A stretch of DNA of 64,000 nt from Maribacter caenipelagi (GTDB taxonomy: Bacteria > Bacteroidota > Bacteroidia > Flavobacteriales > Flavobacteriaceae): contig NZ_SNZW01000011.1 of the NCBI RefSeq assembly GCF_004364175.1, positions 620,001 through 684,000 on the forward strand. The letters run 5' to 3'. The notes beneath the pieces were generated by a model. That model saw only the letters and a list, made by a program, of their open reading frames with translations. It was not told the DNA's origin and made no database searches. A program made the translations under genes and the position numbers. Of the stretch, positions 7,762 to 15,763 are shown piece by piece (within the stretch, counting starts at the first letter, position 1; each line of letters starts with the position of its first letter).

Positions 7762-7800
7762 AGGGACTATCTGGGTTTATGATTTTAAATGATAGTCCCT
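7762..7800. promoter_or_regulatory. 10-bp perfect inverted repeat ahead of the xis-like gene
   Basis: AGGGACTATC (7762-7771) is the exact inverse of GATAGTCCCT (7791-7800), with a 19-bp spacer. It lies 22 bp before the xis-like start, so it may be an operator or a 5'-leader hairpin controlling that operon. Function is inferred from position only. Confidence 0.5.
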
Positions 7801-7862
7801 GACCTGATTTGACTTTCGTTCTACAAATTTGAATAGGTTTATTGGATTTTATTCCCCAGTAC

Positions 7863-7877
7863 GACCGTACTACGGTC
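7863..7877. promoter_or_regulatory. Palindrome of CCGTA/TACGG type, candidate RteC operator
   Basis: A 7+1+7 palindrome, GACCGTACTACGGTC, lies 123 bp upstream of the xis-like gene. The same half sites recur at 8003-8013, 9064-9079 and 9086-9101. In CTnDOT, RteC binds inverted repeats upstream of the excision operon, and this site occupies a comparable place. The assignment is inferred. Confidence 0.5.
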
Positions 7878-7985
7878 AAAATTTAACATTTTGAAATTTG
7901 ATGGGTTTTGTAGTATTATGGTGCTTCTAAAGTGGAAACGGTGTGCTAAATCATATCAAATTATATGAAGACGCCTTCCAAAATA

Positions 7986-8019
7986 AAAAGACCGTAGGTC
8001 AACCGTAGTACGGTCTTTT
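7986..8019 (-). terminator. Hairpin terminator after rteC
   Basis: AAAAGACCGTA (7986-7996) and TACGGTCTTTT (8009-8019) form an 11-bp stem with a 12-base loop, 20 bp past the rteC stop and flanked by A/T runs. It would act as an intrinsic terminator in the leftward direction. The right half also contains a CCGTA-G-TACGG palindrome (8003-8013), so it may double as an operator. Confidence 0.7.
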
Positions 8020-8039
8020 GTTAACAGTAAAATAGCTTG

Positions 8040-8876
8040 TTATTCTTCGCTTTTGTCCATTTCTATCAGTAACGAGGTGGAAAGCTCATCGAGAAATAGT
8101 GTCCTACTGTTCTTGCGGTTTTTGATGTCCTGATAGGTTTTGTAGATGTCCTTTGGCTCAATATCGAAAAGCTGTTGCATTTTTTTGGAAACCTGCATTA
8201 TGGCTTGATTATCCTGTTTGCCCAATCCCTTTGAGCAGAGTGCATAAACGAGTTCAACATAATCTGTATTTGAAAATGGCCAATGTATCTTTTCAATTGG
8301 TTTAGCACCATTTAATTTGCCGTTCAATCCTTTCCGAATTCGATGCTTTTTTTCATCCAAATATATCACTAACAAATCATACGCCTTGTATTTGCCAAGT
8401 AGCATATCCCTTGGTGTGCAAAACTCTGGGTCTTGAAAGTAAAATTTGGAAGTTGTTATATGGAATGTTTCGAGATAATCTCTGGTGTAGTATTCCTTGT
8501 CAAAATGGGTAGCACCGGAATTTACATAACGTCCAAAATCGATATTGTACAGGAAAAAGCGATTTACTTTGCTGATTTTCTTTTTAATCGATTTTAGTTG
8601 GGCATCCTTATCGCCCTTTGGAAGTTGAATCTCAAAGGAATGTATTTCTGAAAAGTAGATGAGCCTTATAAGAGGAACCTGCTTTACCTTTTTAAAGAAA
8701 TTTATTTCATCTTGTATCGTCTGAAATTTAGTGTCAATGATTTCCTTTTTGTAAGAACTCAATAGTTTGCGACAGGCTTTGATGGAAAGATATGCCTGTT
8801 CTAAAATATTTCCATTCTGAATTTTAAACTCATCCAGATCCTTTAATAATTTTTTTGATTGTAATTGCGAATTCAT
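8040..8876 (-). CDS. rteC: RteC-family regulator of element excision
   Basis: The 278-residue protein matches the RteC family of Bacteroidota conjugative transposons. The most telling segment is IDFGRYVNSGATHFDKEYYTR (around residues 113-134), followed by FHITTSKFYFQDPEF and a C-terminal helical region. In CTnDOT, RteC is the transcriptional activator of the excision operon under the RteA/RteB two-component system. No RteA or RteB is in this window. Here rteC is followed at its 3' side by the xis-like operon, separated by a hairpin terminator and CCGTA/TACGG inverted repeats. It ends DELSTSLLIEMDKSEE with no sign of truncation. Confidence 0.88.
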   Translation of the reverse strand: MNSQLQSKKLLKDLDEFKIQNGNILEQAYLSIKACRKLLSSYKKEIIDTKFQTIQDEINFFKKVKQVPLIRLIYFSEIHSFEIQLPKGDKDAQLKSIKKKISKVNRFFLYNIDFGRYVNSGATHFDKEYYTRDYLETFHITTSKFYFQDPEFCTPRDMLLGKYKAYDLLVIYLDEKKHRIRKGLNGKLNGAKPIEKIHWPFSNTDYVELVYALCSKGLGKQDNQAIMQVSKKMQQLFDIEPKDIYKTYQDIKNRKNSRTLFLDELSTSLLIEMDKSEE

Positions 8877-9063
8877 AAGCAGGAACTTTAACGTTGTAAA
8901 CCATAGAAATGGGATTTAGTTGATACGATTTATTGGTGGTTGTCATAGTCCTACAAAATGATGTAAATGAAAGTCACGGAACATAAAATTTGTGGCTCAT
9001 TGTTGTATTTTAGGGAACTATGTGTAAAGTAGCTTTACTTTGTAATTGTACAAGGAAAACGTG

Positions 9064-9102
9064 CCGTATATAATTACGGAATAGTCCGTATTTTTCTACG
9101 GA
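9064..9102. promoter_or_regulatory. Two CCGTA-N6-TACGG inverted repeats upstream of rteC
   Basis: CCGTA/TACGG pairs lie at 9064-9079 and 9086-9101, each with a 6-base spacer, in the 275-bp gap between rteC and the LuxR-type gene. The same half sites occur with a 1-base spacer on the other side of rteC. They could be operators for rteC autoregulation or, since they sit just past the LuxR stop at 9152, part of a terminator. I see no other feature in 8877-9151. Confidence 0.5.
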
Positions 9103-9151
9103 TTATTTGTTAGGTACTGCAAATAGTGGTTTTTATATAAACTCAATTTAC

Positions 9152-10066
9152 TTACTTTTTCTTCCGAAATCGCTTCAAAAATTCACGCCTATTCTTTACG
9201 CCCGTTTTTTTGAAGATATTTGATGCGTGTTTTGATACGGTACTTTCTGCAATGAATAAATCTTTGGCGATGTTTCTGTAGCTTAAATTACTTAAAATTG
9301 ACAAAGCCACTTCGATTTCTCTACGGGTCAAATCTTCATAGATGATTTTGCGCTCGACCGATTCGTCACGTTGTTTTTTCTTCAACGCAAAGACCTCATA
9401 CATTCGGTTATTGTTTTCTATGAAGTACAAATACCTATCTGCTTCAATTGCTGTTATGGCAAAGAAAGCCAAGTTCATTACGGTAAATGTTATCCATTGA
9501 TAATCGCCGATGACTGTGCAAATAGGCAACAGGGCAATACTTGCTACACTTACCATTGAGAGTTTGTTTCGTCTTACTATGAAAGGATTTGGATTGCTGG
9601 GATTCGATATACGACGATAGAAAATAAACAGAAAAACAAAAGCGACAGCAGATATAGGAATGGTAAATAGAAAGCGTGCAGAATTAAGTGAATCTGTCAG
9701 AAAATAAGGGATAAGAAACAGTACTACAAAACTCACGCTTGCGAGTATAGCAAGGTTTCTTATGGATGAATTGAATTTCAAAACTACAATATCGTATTCT
9801 TTATAGAGATAGTAAACAATATAAACGCACAATGCAATGGCGACACCATACGTGATAATATACTGTAAAATAAATGGACCAGGAAAGTCGTCAATTGGCA
9901 AAAAACCACCAGTAGCATTATAAGCAACAAACAGGATTCCGAGGTAGAGAAAACGCCTTAGACTACTTCGCGTTTTCTTTCTGGAAAAGTAGAGTGTAAG
10001 CAATACTATGAACGTATCTATTAATAGATAGAAAAAAGTTGTCCAATGTATCGATGTGCCAAACAT
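9152..10066 (-). CDS. Seven-helix membrane protein with C-terminal LuxR-type HTH
   Basis: The 304-residue protein has about seven transmembrane segments (roughly 11-27, 38-54, 65-88, 103-123, 132-150, 170-187 and 190-206). A linker follows, then a LuxR/GerE helix-turn-helix at about 243-300 with LTRREIEVALSILSNLSYRN and ESTVSKHASNIFKKTGVKNR. A membrane-tethered one-component regulator is the simplest reading: ligand or membrane state is sensed by the helices and DNA is bound from the membrane. It lies 5 bp downstream of the asparaginase-like gene, so the two are cotranscribed. Its target is unknown; it may control the neighbouring metal or excision genes. Confidence 0.8.
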   Translation of the reverse strand: MFGTSIHWTTFFYLLIDTFIVLLTLYFSRKKTRSSLRRFLYLGILFVAYNATGGFLPIDDFPGPFILQYIITYGVAIALCVYIVYYLYKEYDIVVLKFNSSIRNLAILASVSFVVLFLIPYFLTDSLNSARFLFTIPISAVAFVFLFIFYRRISNPSNPNPFIVRRNKLSMVSVASIALLPICTVIGDYQWITFTVMNLAFFAITAIEADRYLYFIENNNRMYEVFALKKKQRDESVERKIIYEDLTRREIEVALSILSNLSYRNIAKDLFIAESTVSKHASNIFKKTGVKNRREFLKRFRKKK

Positions 10067-10071
10067 TTACG

Positions 10072-10560
10072 CTACTTCTCATTGCGCTCAAATTTGTTGG
10101 TTTCTAAATTCTTGGAAACATTGTCCCAATTAAAAATTTGTCCGTTCATAGCAATATAAACATCCGGTTTTAGAAGCTGTAATGAGCTAATTGCATACCC
10201 CAAATTAAAGGGTGCATCTGTATCTGCAGATGAACCCAAAATGAAAGACCCAACTAAAACGATTGTTTTGTTCAAATTGAGTTTTCCTATATATTTTGCG
10301 GTATCCTCCATCGTGAAAGTACCGTGGGTAATCAGTATCTTAGTCGCATTAGTTTCCTTTATCTTGCGCACCAACAGCTTTCTGTCATCATCTGTTACGG
10401 CACGACTGTCTTTTTTAAAAACATTTTCTATGGTGTATTCAAAATCGATATTGGCTTTATTCAAAAAATCTTCAATCCCTACGTTGGATGAAGTAATACC
10501 AACATCATCTGTATAGTCCAGTCCCTCGATTGTGCCGCCTGTTGTGAAAATATGAATCAT
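10072..10560 (-). CDS. Single-domain asparaginase-like protein
   Basis: The 162-residue protein is the N-terminal domain of the asparaginase/glutaminase family. TTGGTIEG (residues 6-13) and ITHGTFTMEDT (77-87) hold the two catalytic threonines of that family, and DTDAP (112-116) lies at the expected end of the catalytic core. Full asparaginases are about 330 residues with a C-terminal domain that completes the active site in the dimer; that domain is absent, though the ending KFERNEK looks natural. Standalone versions of this domain occur in Bacteroidota. It precedes a membrane LuxR gene by 5 bp. Enzymatic activity is possible but not assured. Confidence 0.75.
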   Translation of the reverse strand: MIHIFTTGGTIEGLDYTDDVGITSSNVGIEDFLNKANIDFEYTIENVFKKDSRAVTDDDRKLLVRKIKETNATKILITHGTFTMEDTAKYIGKLNLNKTIVLVGSFILGSSADTDAPFNLGYAISSLQLLKPDVYIAMNGQIFNWDNVSKNLETNKFERNEK

Positions 10561-10641
10561 TGATTAAGACCTATTCTGACTTATAAAGATAGCTTTAATT
10601 TATTTGAAACTACTTTTATTTGCTCGGCCGTAATAAGCGTT

Positions 10642-12612
10642 CTAAGAATCCTGCCACTTCATTTTCTGCAATCTAACGGCATTGAGAATAGCAAGCAAAG
10701 CAACACCTACATCAGCAAATACGGCTTCCCACATCGTGGCTAATCCACCTGCACCAAGAATTAGTACAATGACCTTAACCCCAAAGGCAAGCCCAATATT
10801 TTGCCATACGATACTTCGAGTTGAACGGCCAATTTTAATCGCTCTTGCAATCTTACTTGGCTGGTCGGTCTGTATGATAACATCGGCTGTTTCAATGGCG
10901 ACATCACTTCCTAAACCACCCATCGCAATACCTACGCCACTTGCTGCCAAAACGGGTGCATCGTTAATACCATCGCCAATAAATGCTACTTTGGTTTCGG
11001 GTTGCTTTTTGAGCTCTTCAACCTCATTGAGTTTATCTTCGGGCAACAGTCCGCCTTTTGCCCAATCGATGTTTAACTCTTTTGCAACCTGTTGTGTAAT
11101 TGAGTCTTTGTCGCCTGATAGCATTATGATTTTTGAAATCCCTGCATCTCTAATTTGTTTAATGGCTTGGTGCGCATCATCCTTCAATTCATCCGCAATA
11201 GTTACATAACCTGCAAATGTTCCATCTATGGACACCATAACGATGGATTCTACAATCCCATCTGTTTCCGAAGGGACTTCTATGCTGTTTGAGGTCATCA
11301 AGGCTTTGTTACCTACCAAAACGGCTTTTCCGTTGACTGTTCCCTTTAATCCCTTTCCTGCAACTTCCGAAACATTGGTCGCTTCATAATCTGAACCGTC
11401 TGCTTTATATTCGAGAATCGCCTTGGCGATAGGATGGGTGGATTGTTCTTCCATCGCCAACAGGTATTTCATAAACTCAGCTTCCTCAAATGTGATGGAA
11501 TTGATTTCCTTGATTTTAAAAACCCCTTTGGTAACGGTTCCTGTTTTGTCCATTACAACCGTGTTCACTTGGGTCATTGCATCGAGAAAGGATGCACCTT
11601 TAAAAAGAATACCGTTGCGGGATGCCGCACCCAATCCGCCGAAATAGCCGAGAGGAATAGAAATGACTAAAGCACAAGGACAGGATATTACAAGAAATAT
11701 CAACGCTCGGTACAACCAATCCCTAAACACATAATCATCTACAAAAAAGTAAGGTAAAAACGTAAGTCCGATGGCAAGGAATACAACGATAGGTGTATAA
11801 ATCCGAGCAAATTTTCTGATGAACAATTCGGTCTTTGATTTTCTGGCGGTTGCATTCTGTACCATATCCAGAATTCGTGCAATGGAACTATCTTTAAATT
11901 CCTTAGTAGTCTCGATTTCGATTACGCCATCAAGGTTGATACTTCCGGCAAAAACGGTATCGCCTTTAGCAATAGTATCAGGTTTGCTTTCGCCTGTCAA
12001 GGCAGCAGTATTAAAAGAACCCTTTTCAGAAAGCAGAATACCATCAAGCGGAACTTTTTCGCCTACACGTACCTGTATCTTTTCGCCAATTTCAACAGTC
12101 TCGGGATTTACTGAAACAAAGTCGCCATCACGATAAACCAAAGCTTCATTGGGTCTTACATCGAGTAAGGCTTTTATATTTCCTTTCGCACGGTTAACGG
12201 CCGCATTTTGGAAGAGTTCGCCCACAGCATAAAACAGCATTACGGCAACACCTTCGGGATATTCGCCAATGGCAAATGCACCTAAAGTGGCTATGGACAT
12301 TAAGAAGAATTCCGTAAAAAAATCACCATTTTTAATACTTTTCCAGCCTTCTCTTATCACCGGAAAACCTACAGGGATATAGGCTACCGTGTACCATACT
12401 ACGCGAATCCATCCTTTGAAGAAAGGAAACGCATCAAAGTAATCAATAGCGATTCCGGCTATCAACATCACAAAGCTGAAAATAGCCGGTAGATAGGTTC
12501 TAAAATTTGAAATTTCTTCAGGGCTGCTATGGTTATGGCCATCGTCGTGACTGTGCTCGCCTTGTTGTTTTTTTGGTTCTAAGTCACGTAAGTTTATTTT
12601 TTTCTTTTTCAT
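10642..12612 (-). CDS. Zn/Cd-exporting P1B-type ATPase
   Basis: A 656-residue heavy-metal ATPase pumping divalent soft metals out of the cytoplasm. The N-terminus carries a His-rich segment (GEHSHDDGHNHS, residues 18-29) instead of an HMA domain. TGES is at 206-209, the membrane metal site SCPCALVISIPLGYFGG at 310-326, the phosphorylated Asp in DKTGTVTKG at 355-363, and STHPIAKAI and GDGINDAP follow. The CPC plus IPLGYFGG signature is that of the P1B-2 (Zn/Cd/Pb) group rather than the copper group. The next gene towards its 5' side is a CDF transporter, and the set probably forms the divalent-cation arm of the island. Confidence 0.93.
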   Translation of the reverse strand: MKKKKINLRDLEPKKQQGEHSHDDGHNHSSPEEISNFRTYLPAIFSFVMLIAGIAIDYFDAFPFFKGWIRVVWYTVAYIPVGFPVIREGWKSIKNGDFFTEFFLMSIATLGAFAIGEYPEGVAVMLFYAVGELFQNAAVNRAKGNIKALLDVRPNEALVYRDGDFVSVNPETVEIGEKIQVRVGEKVPLDGILLSEKGSFNTAALTGESKPDTIAKGDTVFAGSINLDGVIEIETTKEFKDSSIARILDMVQNATARKSKTELFIRKFARIYTPIVVFLAIGLTFLPYFFVDDYVFRDWLYRALIFLVISCPCALVISIPLGYFGGLGAASRNGILFKGASFLDAMTQVNTVVMDKTGTVTKGVFKIKEINSITFEEAEFMKYLLAMEEQSTHPIAKAILEYKADGSDYEATNVSEVAGKGLKGTVNGKAVLVGNKALMTSNSIEVPSETDGIVESIVMVSIDGTFAGYVTIADELKDDAHQAIKQIRDAGISKIIMLSGDKDSITQQVAKELNIDWAKGGLLPEDKLNEVEELKKQPETKVAFIGDGINDAPVLAASGVGIAMGGLGSDVAIETADVIIQTDQPSKIARAIKIGRSTRSIVWQNIGLAFGVKVIVLILGAGGLATMWEAVFADVGVALLAILNAVRLQKMKWQDS

Positions 12613-12645
12613 ATGTTCTAATCAAGTTTGATATCATTTTAAAAA

Positions 12646-13443
12646 CTACTTCGATAATTTCAATATTCTCAATGCACCGCGCATTACAAAAGTGAAAACG
12701 ATGCCGCCAATCACTAAATCGGGCCATTTACTATTCAGAAAATAAACCAGCACCCCAGCTACTATAACACCACCATTAACAATAATATCATTGGATGTAA
12801 AAATGGCACTTGCCTGCATATGAGCCTCTTGACTCTTTGCCTTGTTGATGAGCCAGAGCGATATCAAATTACCTGCCAATGCGAAAATTGAAACGATAAT
12901 CATCCATTGAAACAAGGGTGTTTCGGTATTGCTAAAAAACCTTCTCAAGACCTCTGCAAACCCAAGTGTTGCCAATGCCATCTGAAAGTATCCGCTGTAT
13001 TTCGCAACCTTCTTTTTTCTTGAAATGGCACCGCCTACCGCAAATAGGCTTAATGCATATACGATGGAATCTGCCAGCATATCTAATGAGTCTGCCACAA
13101 GACCCATCGAAGAAGAAATCCAACCGGTGGTCATTTCGATAACGAAAAAGCCAAAGTTGATGCCCAAGACCCACCATAGGATTCTTTTTTGTTTGGATTG
13201 GTCTTCCATTACGGGTGGTTCGGCTTCTGTGGTTCCTTCTAAGGAATCCCCAAGTTTTAAGCTGGCTATAGACGTTTTTATCGCCTTGACGTCGTCCACG
13301 TGATATACTTCCAATTTTCTGTTTGGAATATCAAAATCCAAGTGTTTTACTTGAGCATAAGACTCTAACTTCATCCGAATCATCTGCTCTTCTGAAGGGC
13401 AGTCCATTTTAGTTATTATAAAAGTGCTTTTTTTCAAAATCAA
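12646..13443 (-). CDS. Cation diffusion facilitator with N-terminal HMA-like domain
   Basis: A 265-residue inner-membrane transporter. Residues 1-70 are an HMA-like ferredoxin fold in which the usual MxCxxC is changed to MDCPSEEQM, so one cysteine remains. Residues 87-265 have the CDF helices, with the helix-II metal-site pattern DSLDMLADSIVYA and a second ASAIFTSNDIIVNGG in helix V, consistent with divalent cation/proton antiport. It lies between the P-type ATPase (33 bp away) and the Fur-type gene (21 bp away) on the same strand. Zn, Co or Cd export is likely; selectivity cannot be read from sequence. Confidence 0.85.
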   Translation of the reverse strand: MILKKSTFIITKMDCPSEEQMIRMKLESYAQVKHLDFDIPNRKLEVYHVDDVKAIKTSIASLKLGDSLEGTTEAEPPVMEDQSKQKRILWWVLGINFGFFVIEMTTGWISSSMGLVADSLDMLADSIVYALSLFAVGGAISRKKKVAKYSGYFQMALATLGFAEVLRRFFSNTETPLFQWMIIVSIFALAGNLISLWLINKAKSQEAHMQASAIFTSNDIIVNGGVIVAGVLVYFLNSKWPDLVIGGIVFTFVMRGALRILKLSK

Positions 13444-13464
13444 TCTAATTTGTTCGTTTGTTTA

Positions 13465-13887
13465 TTAAAGTAAATTACTGCTGCATTTTTCGCATATTCC
13501 CGTAACCACGAGATTAACATCCTCTGCCAAATATCCATCTGGCAAGTTGATATGCGGGATTTTTTGTTCCGTTAAACAAACTGTTTCGTCACAGTTAGTG
13601 CAATGAAAATGTAAATGCAAATCCTGTTCTATTTTACAATTACAGCCTTCTTCACAAAGTGCGTATTTAGAGATTCCAGTTCCGTCATCTATGTGATGCA
13701 CCACGTTTTTTTCTTCAAACGTTTTTAGGGTTCGGTACAATGTGGTTCTATCCGCTTTTGCGAAAGCATTCTCAATATCAGTCAGGGCGATGGCGGCATC
13801 CCTATCGGCCATATACTTATAAATCAAGATGCGCATTGCGGTGGGACGCACGTTATGGTCATTTAATGTTTTTTCAATTTCAGTCAT
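13465..13887 (-). CDS. Fur-family metal-responsive repressor (Zur-like)
   Basis: From the ATG at 13887 this is a 140-residue protein beginning MTEIEKTLNDHNVRPTAMR. That start gives the normal Fur N-terminus and an 8-base overlap with the upstream CDF gene, whereas an ATG at 13935 would add 16 residues atypical of the family. Winged-helix residues include ADRTTLYRTLKTFEEKN. The dimerisation domain has DLHLHFHCTNC, and the second cysteine pair is in GICEKCSS, forming a structural zinc site. Placed within zinc/cadmium export genes, it probably senses Zn or related cations and controls this block, although Fur-type metal specificity is only inferred. Confidence 0.85.
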   Translation of the reverse strand: MTEIEKTLNDHNVRPTAMRILIYKYMADRDAAIALTDIENAFAKADRTTLYRTLKTFEEKNVVHHIDDGTGISKYALCEEGCNCKIEQDLHLHFHCTNCDETVCLTEQKIPHINLPDGYLAEDVNLVVTGICEKCSSNLL

Positions 13888-14521
13888 TTTGTGCGGTGTT
13901 ATAATTGATATTTTTAGCTTTATTGTAGGCTTCATAGCCTTCTTTTGCAGCGTACGGAACGATAAGTAATGCCGCCACAGGATCTGCCCACCACCAGCCT
14001 AACCAGTTGACCAATAGCAATCCTATAAGTACGACCACGGTTTGGTATAAGCAAATAAAGGTGTCTTTAGCATCAGCCAGCAAGGCTGGACTGTCTAATT
14101 TCTTTCCATACTTTCTTTTGAAATAGATCAGGATAGGATTTACAACCAGGGAAACCAATAATATAATCAGTCCCATCGTGCTCCAGTTTGCGGTTTCTTT
14201 ATTTATAAGCTTTGTAATGGAATCGTAGGAAATGAAAATACAGATGAGCGTAAAGGAAACTGCAATTACGTTTAACGTGATTTTTTGTCTTCGTTTTACT
14301 TTTTCTTCATCGATACCTTTAATCTCGCCGTGTAGTCGCCAGCCTAATGTTCCCGCACTAACCACTTCAATCGTGCTGTCCAATCCCCAACCTATCAGAG
14401 CCGAACTATTTGCCGTAAATCCAGCAATAAGCGAGACCGCAACTTCAATAACATCGTAGATGACGTTCCAAATCTGTAAGGTTCTTGCTACTTTTAAGTT
14501 TTTCTTTCTTTTTTCTTTCAT
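13880..14521 (-). CDS. CDF-like cation transporter
   Basis: A 213-residue membrane protein with about six helices. Helix II contains SSALIGWGLDSTIEVVSAG and helix V ALLADAKDTFICLYQ, the acidic motifs of a compact CDF branch that lacks the cytoplasmic C-terminal domain. Its 3' end overlaps the Fur-type gene by 8 bases and it starts 6 bases after the CzcB gene stop, so czcA-czcB-CDF-fur is one transcriptional line. It should export divalent cations from cytoplasm to periplasm, from where the CzcCBA pump can take them out of the cell. Confidence 0.8.
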   Translation of the reverse strand: MKEKRKKNLKVARTLQIWNVIYDVIEVAVSLIAGFTANSSALIGWGLDSTIEVVSAGTLGWRLHGEIKGIDEEKVKRRQKITLNVIAVSFTLICIFISYDSITKLINKETANWSTMGLIILLVSLVVNPILIYFKRKYGKKLDSPALLADAKDTFICLYQTVVVLIGLLLVNWLGWWWADPVAALLIVPYAAKEGYEAYNKAKNINYNTAQND

Positions 14522-14527
14522 TCCATT

Positions 14528-15757
14528 TTAATCATCGTCACCAAGTTCCCCTTTTTTCATCTCTCCCATAAGGTAATAGGCATTATTAAAGGCAAAATGA
14601 GTATTTGGGTCTGGGGTTTCAAAAAAACGTATGGCTATCCAGTCACCATCCTTCTCGCCCGTAGTGACTTCTACTGGTATAAAACTCCAAGTGTTGCCTT
14701 CCCTTTGCGCTTTAAACACATAATCCCTACCACCTTCTGTAATAATGGCACTTTCTGGTAATGCGGTTTCAGCGGTTTCAGCGTTATCAACTTCAATCCT
14801 ACCTTTAATGTACATTCCTGGGATAAGACCACCACCTTTGTTCTCAATTTCTGCGTGTACGTGCACCGCTTTGGGATCTTGCTCGAAGGTTTTTCCTACT
14901 GAATAAATTTCGGCAACGAGTTCCGTTCCTGGTCTTGATTGAACGCTAAATCGTACTTGTTGACCTTTTTTTACCCTATCAACATCTTTTTCGAAAACCA
15001 TTAAATCTGCGTGTACGTGGTCTGTATCTACTATTTCCATTAGGTTGGTCTGTGGCTCCACATATTGTCCAGTTTTTATAAAAACTTTTTCTACAACCCC
15101 TGCAATGGGACTGCGCAATGCAACACGCTGGTAGATAGTGCCATTGCGCACGCCATTCACATTGATGTTGTACTGTCGCAATTGTGCTTCCAGCCCGTTT
15201 ACCATTGCGGTAGATGACTGATAGTCTGCCGTTGCCTTTTGGAAATTCATACCAGATGCCACACCAGCTTCATAAAGCCTTTTTTGACGTTCGTATTCTT
15301 GTTTTAAAAACCGACTGTTGCTGTGTGCATTTAAGTAATCGCTCTGTATCCGTATGATGCTGGGATGTGAGAGATAGGCAACCGCTTGATTTTTTTTCAC
15401 TTCATCACCTTCTATTACTTCTATGGATGCCACATTTGCTCCTGTTATGGCGGTAATGGATGCTTCGTTTTGGGGTGGTACTTCCAGCGTGCCATTTGCT
15501 TCTACATAACCGCTCATATAACGTTGTGAGAGCGAGTCAATTTCCATCTGTAAGGCTTCAAACTGCTGTGCCGTGAGCATTACTTCCTTAGCTTCGCCTT
15601 CCATATTATCTTCTTCATCTTCCCCTTCAGAGTGATTTTCTTCTGTTTCAGAATGGGTGGCTTCATCGTGGCCATCTTCAGTTTTTGACTCGCCACAGCT
15701 GAATAATGTCAATGCCATAAGCATTGTGGTAATCGGTATATATTTTAATTTTTTCAT
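14528..15757 (-). CDS. czcB: CzcB-type periplasmic adaptor lipoprotein
   Basis: The 409-residue membrane-fusion protein links the CzcA pump to the outer-membrane channel. The N-terminus is a lipoprotein signal with a lipobox at about LFSCG, followed by a His/Glu/Asp-rich stretch (residues 27-56) that could bind divalent metals. Biotinyl-lipoyl halves flank an alpha hairpin (about 110-230), including ASIEVIEGDEVKKNQAVAYL and ALRSPIAGVVEKVFIKTGQY. It starts 6 bp after the pump stop codon. The acidic/His-rich segment favours a Zn/Co/Cd role, in agreement with the HME signature in the partner pump. Confidence 0.9.
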   Translation of the reverse strand: MKKLKYIPITTMLMALTLFSCGESKTEDGHDEATHSETEENHSEGEDEEDNMEGEAKEVMLTAQQFEALQMEIDSLSQRYMSGYVEANGTLEVPPQNEASITAITGANVASIEVIEGDEVKKNQAVAYLSHPSIIRIQSDYLNAHSNSRFLKQEYERQKRLYEAGVASGMNFQKATADYQSSTAMVNGLEAQLRQYNINVNGVRNGTIYQRVALRSPIAGVVEKVFIKTGQYVEPQTNLMEIVDTDHVHADLMVFEKDVDRVKKGQQVRFSVQSRPGTELVAEIYSVGKTFEQDPKAVHVHAEIENKGGGLIPGMYIKGRIEVDNAETAETALPESAIITEGGRDYVFKAQREGNTWSFIPVEVTTGEKDGDWIAIRFFETPDPNTHFAFNNAYYLMGEMKKGELGDDD

Positions 15758-15763
15758 CTTTTT

